From the NCBI RefSeq assembly GCF_001277255.1, contig NZ_CP012264.1, positions 2,046,001-2,110,000 of the forward strand: DNA of 64,000 nt, in the 5' to 3' direction. Below the pieces are notes generated by a model that saw nothing but the letters and a program-made list of their open reading frames with translations, was not told the origin of the DNA and made no database searches. Source of the stretch: Cronobacter condimenti 1330. GTDB lineage: Bacteria; Pseudomonadota; Gammaproteobacteria; Enterobacterales; Enterobacteriaceae. Shown piece after piece: positions 35,938 to 46,300 of the stretch; within the stretch, counting starts at the first letter, position 1; every line of letters begins with the position of its first letter. Both the position numbers and the translations under genes were made by a program.

Positions 35938-36939
35938 TTATTTAACCGTTTTGAGTCCCTCAAGCAGTGCCTTATGCAGACGCTCCGGCGCCTGGATCTG
36001 CGGCGCATGGCCCAGGTCATCAAAAGTGACGAGCGTGGCGTGAGGGATCGCGCGCGCGGCCTCTTTGCCCAGTGTCGGGTAGTCGCCAAGCGTTTTTTGC
36101 ACCTCGGGCGGCGCGGCATCTTTACCCGGCGCGGTGGTATCTTTATTGCCAATAAGCAACAGCGTCGGCATCTTCAACTGACCAAACTCATAGACCACGG
36201 GCTGGGTATAAATCATGTCGTAAAGCAGGGCGGAGTTCCAGGCGACGCGCGCCTTGCCTTCGCCCTGATACATCCCGGCCAGCATATTCACCCAACGATC
36301 ATATTCCGGTTTCCACTGCCCGGCGTAATAGGTGTTCTGTTCATATTTGCGAATGCCCTCGGCGTTGGTTTTCAGCTCCCGTTCATACCATGCATCCACC
36401 GACTGCGACGGCACGCCTTTCGCTTTCCAGTCCTCAAGCCCGATAGGGTTAATCATCACCAGTTGCTCGACCTCGTCGGGGTACATCAGCGCATAACGCG
36501 TCGCCAGCATCCCACCGGTGGAATGGCCAATGATCGTCGCCTTTTTCACAGCGAGTTTATCAAGCAGCGCATGGGTGTTCTGCGCCAGTTGCTGGAAACT
36601 GTACTGATAGCGCTCAGGTTTGGTCGATTTGCAAAAACCAATTTGATCCGGTGCGATAACGCGATATCCCGCGTCACGCAGCGTGCGAAGCGTCGTGTCC
36701 CAGGTCCCGGCACAGAAGTTTTTGCCATGCATCAGCACCACGGTACGCCCGTTGGGCTTCTCGGGTTTTACATCGATGTATGCCATCTGCATTGGCTGGC
36801 GCTGGGATTCAAACGTAAAACGCTCGACCGGCCAGCCATAATCGAATCCTTCCAGTTCCGGGCCATAAGCAGGGGTGTCGGCGAAGGCTGGGGTGACAAG
36901 GGCGCAGAGCAGCGCCGCGCTGGACAGACGTAAAGACAC
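35938..36939 (-). CDS. Secreted alpha/beta hydrolase
   Basis: 333 residues. Signal peptide ending AFA; nucleophile elbow GHSTGG; oxyanion region VLMHGKNFCAG; acid in GNKDTTAPG; catalytic His in DDLGHAPQIQAPERL. It is a periplasmic esterase or lactonase-like enzyme whose substrate cannot be read. The start codon is GTG, placed 9 bases after AAGGAG. Confidence 0.88.
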   Translation of the reverse strand: MSLRLSSAALLCALVTPAFADTPAYGPELEGFDYGWPVERFTFESQRQPMQMAYIDVKPEKPNGRTVVLMHGKNFCAGTWDTTLRTLRDAGYRVIAPDQIGFCKSTKPERYQYSFQQLAQNTHALLDKLAVKKATIIGHSTGGMLATRYALMYPDEVEQLVMINPIGLEDWKAKGVPSQSVDAWYERELKTNAEGIRKYEQNTYYAGQWKPEYDRWVNMLAGMYQGEGKARVAWNSALLYDMIYTQPVVYEFGQLKMPTLLLIGNKDTTAPGKDAAPPEVQKTLGDYPTLGKEAARAIPHATLVTFDDLGHAPQIQAPERLHKALLEGLKTVK

Positions 36940-37083
36940 AGGCGGTTTCTCCTTAACATTTTCATCAGTAATGGCTTTTGACTATAGCTAACGCGCGGCG
37001 TGTCAGTGTCCAGCCTGGTAAAGGCGCTGTAAAAAACCGCAAAGGGGGGAAATGAGTAGTTACGGGCGGAAAAACAAAAAAAT

Positions 37084-37101
37084 GCCGGCGCGAACGCCGG
37101 C
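37084..37101 (-). terminator. Terminator of the SDR gene
   Basis: 7-bp stem GCCGGCG/CGCCGGC with a CGAA tetraloop, followed on the minus strand by ATTTTTTTG. Confidence 0.88.
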
Positions 37102-37113
37102 GAGGGGAATTAA

Positions 37114-37851
37114 TTAATACGGGCTTGCCGTCGGGCGAACAACAATCTCGCTGACATCCACGTTATCTGGTTGTTCGATGGCGTAAGCGATAGCGCGGGC
37201 GATCGCATCGGCGGGTAGCGCGATGCGCCGGAAATCGTCCATCGCCGCACGCGCCGTCTCATCGGTGATATGCGTCGCAAGCTCCGATTCCACGACGCCG
37301 GGGCTGATTAACGTCACGCGAAGGGCGTCGTTTTCCTGGCGCAGCCCGTCGGTAATGGCGCGTACGGCATATTTGGTAGCGCAGTAAACCGCGGCGGTGG
37401 GCGACACACGATACGCGCCTATCGAGGCGATATTAATAATCTGCCCGCGATTGCGCGCCTGCATCACCGGCAATACGGCGGCGATGCCGTGCAGTACGCC
37501 GCGCACGTTCACATCCAGCATCTGGTTCCACTCATCCACCTTCAGCGAGGCGAGCGGCGATAACGGCATCACGCCCGCGTTATTGATAAACGCGTCAATC
37601 TGGCCATATTTCCCGAGCGCCGTTTGCACAAACGCCTCCATGCTGTCGAGTCGGGTAACGTCCAGCGCGGCGTAGTCAATCTGCGCGCCGTTAACGCGTA
37701 ACTCTTCGCACAGCGCCGCCAGACGGTCGGTGCGGCGCGCGCCAATCAGTAAACGGTAGCCCTGCATCGCCAGCAGGCGCGCCGTGGCTTCGCCGATCCC
37801 ACTACTGGCGCCGGTGAGCAGGATAACTTTGCGTTCGTCGGTCATCGTCAT
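37114..37851 (-). CDS. Short-chain dehydrogenase/reductase
   Basis: 245 residues. TGASSGIG, NNAG, Ser in NIASIGAY, and catalytic Tyr-x-x-x-Lys as YCATKYA. An Arg pair (GARRTDRL) points to NADP(H). It resembles the YdfG/serine-dehydrogenase-like group in length and C-terminus. Divergent from an AraC-type regulator 186 bases away that probably controls it, a common pairing for SDR genes of this kind. Confidence 0.88.
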   Translation of the reverse strand: MTMTDERKVILLTGASSGIGEATARLLAMQGYRLLIGARRTDRLAALCEELRVNGAQIDYAALDVTRLDSMEAFVQTALGKYGQIDAFINNAGVMPLSPLASLKVDEWNQMLDVNVRGVLHGIAAVLPVMQARNRGQIINIASIGAYRVSPTAAVYCATKYAVRAITDGLRQENDALRVTLISPGVVESELATHITDETARAAMDDFRRIALPADAIARAIAYAIEQPDNVDVSEIVVRPTASPY

Positions 37852-37870
37852 GGTGCTTACTCCGTCGTTG

Positions 37871-37913
37871 GTAGGCCCGGCGGGTTTGCCGGCGCCGTAT
37901 GCATAAAGCCTAC
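37871..37913. repeat. REP-like hairpin element
   Basis: GTAGGC (37871-37876) and GCCTAC (37908-37913) enclose an inner CCGGC/GCCGG stem, the general build of enterobacterial REP palindromes. A single copy is seen in this window. Confidence 0.4.
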
Positions 37914-38037
37914 GCCCGCCTGCCGCTGCCCGACAGCGCCATTCCTCTCGGGCTATTGCCTAATCCTATTTCCCCTGGTGAAGCATTGCGCGCAACGTGC
38001 CACAATCCTTGCAACAACCTATAACGGAGATGCCGCC

Positions 38038-38973
38038 ATGACGATGCTGTCGGGACAACAAGAAACGATCGCTTTACTGGAAAAACTGGCTCCGCAGGAG
38101 GGATATACCCGCTCGCTGCTGGATACCGTGCGCTTTATGCGATCCGATCGCGCGCTGCCGCGCACGCCAGTGCTCTATGAGCCGTGCATTGTGATTGTCT
38201 GCCAGGGCTGTAAACGCGGATATGTCGCCGACCATGTCTATACCTACAACGCCAGTCATTATCTGGTGCTCTCGGTGCCGCTGCCGTTTTCGACTGAAAC
38301 CGACGCCACGCCGCAGGCGCCGCTGCTGGCCGTCGCGGTGCGCCTTGATATGACAGTGGTGGCTGAACTGGTGCTGGCGCTCGATGGCGAGCAGGGTCGG
38401 CGTGCCGCCTCTCCCGAAGGCATTCTCTCCACGCCGCTTGACGAACCACTTGCTGACGCCACACTGCGCCTTTTGCGCGCGCTAAGCCACCCGCAGGAGG
38501 CGCAGATCCTCGGGCCCGCGATTGTCAAAGAGTTGTACTACCGGGTGCTGATGGGTGAGCAGGGCGGCGCCATCCGCGCAGCGCTGGCAAGCGTTGGCAA
38601 ATTTGGCCGGATCTCACGTGTGCTACAACGCATTCATGCCGACTACGCCGGGCGTCTGGATGTTGCGACGCTTGCCGCCGAGGCGGGCATGAGCGCGCCT
38701 GCGTTTCACGCGCATTTCAAAGCGGTCACCAGCAATTCACCCGTGCAATACATCAAAGCGGTGCGCCTGCACCAGGCTCGCCTTCTGATGATCCGCGATA
38801 ACCTCAGCGCCGCTACGGCGGCGGTGCGCGTTGGTTATGAAAGCCCCTCGCAGTTCAACCGCGAGTTCCGCCGCCTGTTTGGCCGTACGCCGGGAGCCGA
38901 AACCCGCGAAATGAAAAAATCGTTCGCGCTGCTGCCGCCCACGCAATTTGAGGCGATGACGGCGAATCATTAA
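38038..38973 (+). CDS. AraC-family regulator with AraC_N (type I) sensor domain
   Basis: 311 residues. Residues ~20-175 form the AraC_N cupin domain typical of regulators such as YqhC (RTPVLYEPCIVIVCQGCKRGY, then HYLVLSVPLPF). The C-terminal helix-turn-helix pair is at ~205-300 (LAAEAGMSAPAFHAHF; AAVRVGYESPSQFNREFRRLFGRTP). YqhC-like proteins respond to aldehydes and activate reductase genes, which suits the divergent SDR gene. The start has GGAG 8 bases upstream; 20 earlier in-frame codons are ignored. Confidence 0.88.
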   Translation: MTMLSGQQETIALLEKLAPQEGYTRSLLDTVRFMRSDRALPRTPVLYEPCIVIVCQGCKRGYVADHVYTYNASHYLVLSVPLPFSTETDATPQAPLLAVAVRLDMTVVAELVLALDGEQGRRAASPEGILSTPLDEPLADATLRLLRALSHPQEAQILGPAIVKELYYRVLMGEQGGAIRAALASVGKFGRISRVLQRIHADYAGRLDVATLAAEAGMSAPAFHAHFKAVTSNSPVQYIKAVRLHQARLLMIRDNLSAATAAVRVGYESPSQFNREFRRLFGRTPGAETREMKKSFALLPPTQFEAMTANH

Positions 38974-39402
38974 CGCTCAGCCAATAAATGACGTTTATAT
39001 TTCCCGGCGCTGTTTAATGGCCGGGATATTTCACTTAAGGCCGTTATATGCGGGGAATATATTTATCCGCGCGATAGGGATAATCGCAAAATGAATTAAT
39101 TGCCCGCGTTACGCGTTTCATTCTTTTTTGTTTCCTTTCGCGCCTGTCTGCCTGTGATGCGCCTCTCGCTTTGTACGCAGGCCGCGCCGAATGGGAATTT
39201 TCCCACTAGGCGGGCGGCATAATGCCGATAGTATGGTTTTATCTTCACCACCCGAAAGCGATTAATTCACGCGTATGCCTTCTGCTTTTTTCTTTTGAAA
39301 TAGCCGGAGACAGGCTCGCGCGTCATTACGGGAATATCACCATGCGATTAACCGGATTTTGTCATGCGGACATTCTGATGAATACCATCATGGGGCGTTA
39401 TC
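38974..39402. other. Intergenic region upstream of the type VI effector operon
   Basis: 429 bases of mixed, partly AT-rich composition. It should carry the vgrG promoter, which I cannot pinpoint. A possible 62-codon frame (39222-39410) overlaps the vgrG start and is judged spurious. Confidence 0.55.
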
Positions 39403-41619
39403 ATGGTTAATCGTATTATTGCGACATCACCAGCCGCGCCTGACTCGCTATTATTCTGGGCGCTGAAAGGCGAAGAGCACCTCGGCGCGCCCTTTCGTTT
39501 TCAGCTTGATCTGCTGAGTGAGGACTTCACGCTCGACAGGCAGCGGCTACTGGGCCAGCCGATGAGCGTGACTATCCCCACCCAGACGCTCGCGCCGCGC
39601 TACCTGACCGGTAAAATCACCGCGGTGACGGTGCGCAGCGAAGAGCTCGACAGCAAGCGCTACGCCGTATATCAGCTGACACTCGAGCCCGATTTCTGGC
39701 CGATGATGCGCGATCGCAATTTCCGTATTTTCCAGCAGCAGCGCGTGCCGGATATCGTCAAAACGCTCTTTTCCGAACACGACGTTAAACTCGAAGACAA
39801 ACTCACCCGCAGCTACCGCCAGTGGGATTACTGTGTGCAGTACGGTGAAAGCAGCTTCGAATTCGTCAGCCGTCTGCTGGAGCTCGAAGGCATCAGTTAT
39901 CTCTTCCGCCACGATAAAGACGGACACACCCTGGTGCTGATGGATGACTACACCAGCGCGTCGCCGTTTCCGGGCTACGATGTGATCCCCTGGCACGCCA
40001 CCAGCGGCGGCGGGGTGGTTGAAGAAGAGGGCGTCAGCCAGCTCACCGCAAGCCATGTGGTCACGCCCGGTCTTTACAGCACCGACGATTACGACTTTCG
40101 CAAACCACACGCCTGGATGCTGCAAACCCTGCAAAACCCGGTATCGCCAAACCCCGGTAAAATCGATGTCTACGACTGGCCGGGGCGTTTTGTGGAGCAC
40201 GGCGACGGCGAAGCTTACGCCCGTATTCGCCAGCAGGCGTGGCAGGCGCAACAGCAGCAGACGCGCGGCTCAGGCACCGCCAGCGGCATCGCGCCGGGGC
40301 ACACCTTCCGGCTTATCAAAGCGCCGCACGTGGCGGATAACGCCGACTGGCTGGTCGTCGGCGCGCAGTATGACTTCGAAGAGAACCCCTATACCTCCGG
40401 CGGCACCGGCGAAGGTCGCCAGCGGATCGATTTCACCGTGATCCCGGCGCAGACGCCTTTTCGCCCCGCGCCCGTCACGCCGTGGCCGCGCACTTATGGC
40501 CCGCAAACGGCGCGCGTCGTGGGGCCGAAGGGCGAGTCTATCTGGACGGATCGCTATGGCCGCGTGAAGGTGAAATTCCACTGGGATCGCTTAAGCCCTG
40601 GCGATGAGAACAGCTCCTGCTGGGTGCGCGTCTCCAGCGCCTGGGCAGGCCAGGGTTTCGGCGGTATTCAGATCCCGCGCGTGGGCGATGAAGTGGTGGT
40701 CGATTTTATCAACGGCGAGCCCGACCGGCCGATTATCATCGGGCGCGTCTATAACGAGGCGCGAATGCCGCCCTGGGAACTGCCCGCCGCCGCCACGCAG
40801 ATGGGCTTTATGAGCCGCTCGAAAGATGGCTCGCCGGATAATGCCAACGCCCTGCGCTTTGAGGATAAACCCGGCGAGGAGCAGTTCTGGCTTCATGCCG
40901 AGCGCAATATGGATACCGAAGTGGAGCAGGATGAAAGCCACTCGGTGGGCCAAAACCGCACCAAAACCGTCGGCAAAGACGAAACCAGCCACATTAAGCA
41001 GAACCGCACCCGCACCGTGGATGGCAACGAAACGGTCACGGTAGGCCAGAATCGCACCAAAACCATTCAGGGCAGCGAAACCACAACGGTGAACCAGCAC
41101 CGCACCGAAACCGTCAAGGGCAATGAGACCCTGAGCGTCGAGCAGAATCGCGACGAAACCATCACCGGCAACCACACGGCGACCGTGAAAAGCAACCACA
41201 CCGGCACCGTGGAAGGCCATCAGACGCTGACGGTCAATCAGGATCGCACCCGTACTGTCAACGGCAATGAAAAGGTGCAGGTACAGCAAAACCGCACCGT
41301 CGCGGTCACCGGCAACCAGACGCTGAACGTCACCGGCAATCGCGACGTCACGGTTAGCCGCAATGAAAACCGCGTGGTGAGCCAGAAACAGGTGGTTTCT
41401 ATTGGCGCGGGGCGCACGCTGACCATTACCGGCGGCGACACCCGTTTTACCGAAGGCAGCGTCGCCGACAGCGCCACCACCACGTTTCAGATAAACGTCG
41501 GCGAGAGCGGGATCCTTATCAGCAACGGCAGTATCGAGATAACCGCTGGCGGCGCCAGTATCACCATTAATGCCGCAGGCGTCATGGTCAACGGCAAGAA
41601 AATCGAGCTTAACGCCTGA
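39403..41619 (+). CDS. vgrG: Type VI secretion spike protein VgrG (TssI)
   Basis: 738 residues. N-terminal gp27-like domain with SSFEFVSRLLELEGISYLFRH; a gp5 OB-fold block with RYGRVKVKFHWDR and GFGGIQIPRVGDEVVVDFINGEPDRPIIIGRVYN. From ~505 to ~640 it has a regular 16-residue repeat (NRTKTV then GNET-type turns), the beta-helical needle, then a C-terminal DUF2345-like part. It forms the trimeric tip of the injection tube and carries the effector encoded downstream through its PAAR domain. First gene of the operon vgrG-TPR-small membrane protein-rhs-immunity. The ribosome site is weak. Confidence 0.96.
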   Translation: MVNRIIATSPAAPDSLLFWALKGEEHLGAPFRFQLDLLSEDFTLDRQRLLGQPMSVTIPTQTLAPRYLTGKITAVTVRSEELDSKRYAVYQLTLEPDFWPMMRDRNFRIFQQQRVPDIVKTLFSEHDVKLEDKLTRSYRQWDYCVQYGESSFEFVSRLLELEGISYLFRHDKDGHTLVLMDDYTSASPFPGYDVIPWHATSGGGVVEEEGVSQLTASHVVTPGLYSTDDYDFRKPHAWMLQTLQNPVSPNPGKIDVYDWPGRFVEHGDGEAYARIRQQAWQAQQQQTRGSGTASGIAPGHTFRLIKAPHVADNADWLVVGAQYDFEENPYTSGGTGEGRQRIDFTVIPAQTPFRPAPVTPWPRTYGPQTARVVGPKGESIWTDRYGRVKVKFHWDRLSPGDENSSCWVRVSSAWAGQGFGGIQIPRVGDEVVVDFINGEPDRPIIIGRVYNEARMPPWELPAAATQMGFMSRSKDGSPDNANALRFEDKPGEEQFWLHAERNMDTEVEQDESHSVGQNRTKTVGKDETSHIKQNRTRTVDGNETVTVGQNRTKTIQGSETTTVNQHRTETVKGNETLSVEQNRDETITGNHTATVKSNHTGTVEGHQTLTVNQDRTRTVNGNEKVQVQQNRTVAVTGNQTLNVTGNRDVTVSRNENRVVSQKQVVSIGAGRTLTITGGDTRFTEGSVADSATTTFQINVGESGILISNGSIEITAGGASITINAAGVMVNGKKIELNA

Positions 41620-41631
41620 CAGGATGCCCGG

Positions 41632-43191
41632 ATGAGTGCGAAAAACCCGACCGAAAACGCCATCAGCGAACTGGAAATCAGCTGGCTCGAACGCACAGAA
41701 AACAGCGCGGCCAGGGTTATTGTCTGGCGCGTGCCGGCGAGCGGTGAAAGCCTGCTGAACGGCTTTTTCGCGCTGCAACAGCACCCGGAAGGCCGAAGCC
41801 TCGCGGATCTTTTCATTACGCTCGATACGCCATTTGAGACCGGCTACGGCTACAGCCAGACGCTCGCCAACGATTTTCTGGAAAGCGTCGAGGCGACCCC
41901 CGACGCGCGTCCCTGGACGGGCGAGGCTTTTCTGCCGTGTTTCAGCACAGCCGCTCTCTGCGCCATGCTGGACGATTTCGCGCGCGTTCACGCAGAGGAT
42001 TTCACGACGCTCATCGTCATCCTGAAACCGGCGGCGGTCAGCGACATCGCGGCATATCAGCGCTGGCTCGCGCAGTGGCTCGCCGCCCCGGCAGCGCGCG
42101 TGCGCCTGCTGCTGACGGACACGACCGAGCAACCACTCTGGCAACCGCTTATTGACGCGCACGGGCCGCAGGTGTTGTTACTCACCGATACCCCCGACGC
42201 GATGCAGGTGATGCAGCAGACGGCGCGCCAGCAGACCGACCCGGACAGCGATCGCCTGCTGTTTCGCCGCTATCTCGCCGACGCCATGCTGCTGCTCGAA
42301 AAGGGCAGCGCCGCGCAGGTTGCCAGCCGGGCGGCGCTCGCTATGCCGATTGCCCGGCGGCGCGGCTGGGCGGATCAGGAGGCGCTACTGCATCATCTGG
42401 TCGCCGGGGCGTGGCTGAAGGCGAAAAACACGCCGCAGGCCGTGGCGCACTATCAACAGGCACAGTCGGCAGCGGCGCGCGTCGCCGATGTGCCGGTGCG
42501 CGGCCAGCTCGCGGTGCAGGGCGCGTTTGGCGAGGCGGGCGCCTGGTTTGCCGATAAAAATTACACCGAGGCGGCGAAACACTACCGCCGCGCCGCCGCG
42601 CTTGCGCGCGAGATCCCGCATCCGCTCTTCGAGCTGGAAGGCTGCCGCATGGCCGGGTTCGCGCTCTGGCAGGCGGGGCACCGCACCGTGGCGATGGAAG
42701 ATTACGCGGCGGCGGTCCGGGCGGCTCACGCTATCGCGCAGGAAGAACGCGGCCAGACCACGCTGCCGCTGGTCTTCGCCGACCTGCTGCGTATGCAGGA
42801 TAAGCCCCGCAGCGAGGCCCTGGAAGCCGCCGCCGCGCGTTTTCAGCAGGCGAGCAAGCAACTGCTCCTTGAGGCAGAAACTGCCGTCAGTACGCTGAAC
42901 CCGGCCACCGCCGCCGCCGTTAAGCAGGTTGACCGGCGGTTGCAGCTGCGCCTTGAGGCCGCGTTTCTGGCGCTGCGCCAGCAGCGAGAAGCGTTAATCG
43001 CGCAGGGCGATGAGAGTTTTCGCCAGACGGTGCGCCTCGCCCGCGATCTGCTCCACCCGCACTGGAACGGCCTGCCGGATGTCGCGCACCCGTTCGACGT
43101 CCCGCCGGGCGAATGGCACTCTCTTCCCGCCTGGCGCGCGAACGCGCCCGCGGCCCCGTTATCTGAACCTGCAGGAAGCAACAACGTATGA
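41632..43191 (+). CDS. TPR-type protein associated with the VgrG-Rhs pair
   Basis: 519 residues. The N-terminal half (~1-180) is a globular domain without a family I can name (ISWLERTENSAARVIVWRVPASGESLLNGFF). The C-terminal half is alpha-helical with tetratricopeptide-like units (KNTPQAVAHYQQAQSAAARVAD; KNYTEAAKHYRRAAALAREI; GHRTVAMEDYAAAVRAAHAI). Its place between vgrG and rhs suggests an adaptor that loads the Rhs effector on VgrG; it does not look like the DUF1795 EagR chaperones. Ends in ATGA overlap with the next small gene. Confidence 0.8.
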   Translation: MSAKNPTENAISELEISWLERTENSAARVIVWRVPASGESLLNGFFALQQHPEGRSLADLFITLDTPFETGYGYSQTLANDFLESVEATPDARPWTGEAFLPCFSTAALCAMLDDFARVHAEDFTTLIVILKPAAVSDIAAYQRWLAQWLAAPAARVRLLLTDTTEQPLWQPLIDAHGPQVLLLTDTPDAMQVMQQTARQQTDPDSDRLLFRRYLADAMLLLEKGSAAQVASRAALAMPIARRRGWADQEALLHHLVAGAWLKAKNTPQAVAHYQQAQSAAARVADVPVRGQLAVQGAFGEAGAWFADKNYTEAAKHYRRAAALAREIPHPLFELEGCRMAGFALWQAGHRTVAMEDYAAAVRAAHAIAQEERGQTTLPLVFADLLRMQDKPRSEALEAAAARFQQASKQLLLEAETAVSTLNPATAAAVKQVDRRLQLRLEAAFLALRQQREALIAQGDESFRQTVRLARDLLHPHWNGLPDVAHPFDVPPGEWHSLPAWRANAPAAPLSEPAGSNNV

Positions 43192-43337
43192 AACGTCGTG
43201 ATAACCATTTCAAAACCAAAGCTATCGTGATTGTCGTGGCGGTTGTTCTCGCCATGCTGTTTTTAAGCATCTCTGACAGTGAGCTTGCCACAGAGATCCG
43301 CACCTTCCTGCGCGCGCTGCTCCGCGCCTTATTCTGA
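43188..43337 (+). CDS. 49-residue single-span membrane protein in the VgrG-Rhs operon
   Basis: Open frame of 50 codons overlapping the TPR gene stop by 4 bases (ATGA), with GGAAG upstream. Basic start (MKRRDNHFKTK), one hydrophobic span (AIVIVVAVVLAMLFLSI), then an amphipathic helix with arginines (EIRTFLRALLRALF). It ends 10 bases before the Rhs start. Translational coupling on the left and tight spacing on the right indicate a real gene of this operon; the function is unknown. Confidence 0.72.
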   Translation: MKRRDNHFKTKAIVIVVAVVLAMLFLSISDSELATEIRTFLRALLRALF

Positions 43338-43347
43338 AGGTAACGCG

Positions 43348-46300
43348 ATGCACTCCGGTGCCCATTTCGACCCGCAGCTCGGCCTGGATATCCACCTTTA
43401 CCCGTGGCCGCTGCCGACGCCACATATTGGCCTGGTGTTCGACGTCTTCGACTATTTGCCGTTTATCGGCACCACGGTTCACGTGAACGGCATCCGACGC
43501 GCCAGCGCGGGCACCGGCGGCATTGCGATTCATATTCCTACCGGCGGGGCGTGGGTACCGCCGCTGCGTTTACCGGGTGGCCCGCAGCTCGAAGATGAAC
43601 TCTTTATGGGCAGCAAAACCGTGGCGGTGGACGGCGAGCCGTTCTCGCGTATCGGGATGCCGGTGCTGAGCTGCAACGTCGTCGGCATGGTGCCGCCGTT
43701 CCGGCCCAAACGCGCCGCCAAACCGAAGCTGCCGTCGCTGACGCTGCCGCTGACCTTCAACCTGGCGCTGCCCAATAACGTTATCGTCGGCGGGCCGCCG
43801 ACCGTCAACCTGATGGCGCTGCTGATGCGCGCGGGCTTAAGCGGCCTCGGCAAGGGCATGAAAAAGCTCAAAAAGACGCCCCAGTGGCGGCTCTTTATGC
43901 GCCGGTTTACGAAGTTTCGCCAGAAACTGTTCCGCAATATGGAACCCGGATTTCTTAAATGCCGGGTGCTGCGCGCCGAGCCGGTCGATATTCGCGACGG
44001 CAGCGTCCATCTTGAGCATCGCGATTTCCTGCTGCCGGGGCGGCTGCCGCTCGACTGGGGACGTTTTTACTCCTCGGCGGATATTAACGAGGAAGGGCTG
44101 TGCGGCTACGGCTGGCTGACGCCTGCCGATACCACGCTTGAGGTGATGCGCGACGACGGCGTGGCGCTGCTCACCGAGCCGGAAGGCGTGACGCTGTTCG
44201 TCGGGTTGCCTCAAGAGCCTGGGCGCGAGCATGCGGTGTTTGGTCTGCCGGACGGCAGCCGCCTCTGGTATGAACTGCGCGACGGCGAGCCCTGCTGGCA
44301 GGTGGAGCAGGAGAGCGCGCTGTGCTGGCAGTTTACCGGACGCGACGGGCGGCTGTGCGTCGATGCCGTGGCCGATCGCAACCACAACCGCTGGCAGTTT
44401 GAACGTGACGCGGGCGTGCTGACGCGCCTGCGCGAATTCAGCGCCGAAGGCCCGACGGGGCGCGAGATCCTCGTGACCTGCGAGCAGGGCCGCTTGCAGG
44501 CGCTGCGGCTGCGTAATGCGTCGGACGGCGACGTGACGCCGCTCACCCGTTATGAATATGACGAGACGGGCCAGCTGGTTGCGGAAATCGACGCGCTCTC
44601 GCATCCCCGGCGCTTTCGCTACCAGCAGCGGCGCATGATAAGCCACGTCGATCGTAACGGGCAGGGGTTTCATTACACCTTCGATGACGCCTGGCGCGTG
44701 GTGCACGCCTGGGGCGACGGCAACGTCTGGGATTACCGGTTCGAGTACCACACGCTGCTTAACGAAGTCGCGGTTACCGATTCGCTCGGCAACCTCTCGC
44801 GAATCACCTTTGATGACAACGGCCTGCCGGTGTCCGAGATTGATCCGCTCGGCGGCAACACGGTGTTTCGCTATGACGACGTAGGCCGCACGCTGGAAGT
44901 GACGGAGCCCGACGGCAGCCAGCACCGCTGGGAATATGACGCACAGGGCCGGATGACGGCGGAGCATCTGCCGGGTGGCGGCGTGGTGCGCGCCATGTTC
45001 AACGATTTCGGCCAGCCGCTGTGCGTCACGGACGAGAGCGGCGCGCAGTGGACATCAGACTATGACGCGGCGGGCAATCTCATCGTGGGGTGCGACCCGA
45101 CGGGCGTGTCTGCGCACTACGTTTACGATACGCTCGGCCAGCTGCGCGAGGCCGACGTGCCGGGCCAACCCGTAACGCGCTACGACTACGATCGCTACGG
45201 CTTTCTGACGCTTATTGCGCAGGCGGGCACGGGCGAAACGCGGCTGCGCCACTCGCTGCGCGGTAATCTGCTGGAGAAACGCGACGCGAGCGGCGGCGTC
45301 ACCCGTTACTTCTGGGATATGAAAGACAGGCTGGTCGCGATGCAGACGCCGGAGGGGCAGGAGATCCGCGTCGAGTACAACCGCGAAGACGAACCGGTGC
45401 GCTATACCGATGAAGTCGGCCGCGAGACGCGTTTTATCTATAACGCCACCGGCATGGTGACGGCCTGCCACACACCGGACGGCACGCAAACGGGTTATGA
45501 ATACGATCCGGAAGACCGCCTGCTGGCCGTTATCAACCAGAACGGCGAACGCTGGGCGCTGGCCCGCGACGCGCTGGGCCGCGTGGTGACGGAAACCGAT
45601 TACTGGGGCCAGGCGACACGCTACGAATGGGATAAAGGCGACCGGCTGATACGCCGTCTCGACCCGCTGGAGCGCGAGGTGCGCTACGGCTACGACGCCG
45701 CTGGCCGCCTGCGGGAACGGCGCAGCGGCGACACGCTCACCGCCCGTTACCACTACGACGACGGCGGCCGCCTGACGCTGTGCGAAAACCCGTGGCGGCG
45801 GCTCGCCTGGCGCTACGACCGCGCAGGCCGCGTGCTGTGTGAAGATCAGGACGGTTTTCAGCTGCGCTATGACTATAACGCGCGCGGCCTGCCGGTACGG
45901 CGCGAGAGCGACGCCGGGCACCGGGTGGCCTATACGTGGGACGACGACGACCGGCTCATTCGTGTGCAGCTTAACGACGACGCGCCTGTGGAGCTGCGTT
46001 ATGACGAGACGGGCAGGCTCGCGAGCGAGCAGCTTTCGCCGACCCTGCGGCGCGCGATGGCGTATGACACACAGGGCAGGCTGACAACACAAGAAGTGAC
46101 GCAGGGCGACATGCCGCTGTTCACAAGCGGTTTCGCCTACGACCGCACCGGGAATATGACGCGACGGCAGGACAGCCAGTGGGGCGATGACCGCTACCGT
46201 TACGATCCGGTGGGGCGTCTCGTGGCGCACAGCGAGCCCGACGGCGCGCTGCGCCAGTTTATACACGACGCCGCGGGCAATCATCTGCACACGCACGTTC

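Noticed and set aside
39222..39410. Possible 62-residue protein upstream of vgrG
   Set aside because: No ribosome site, overlaps the vgrG start in another frame, and the composition looks like non-coding sequence.
41600..42162. Long minus-strand frame (40591-42162) opposite vgrG and the TPR gene
   Set aside because: It arises from the GC-rich codon bias and the repeats of vgrG on the other strand; no family features and no ribosome site.
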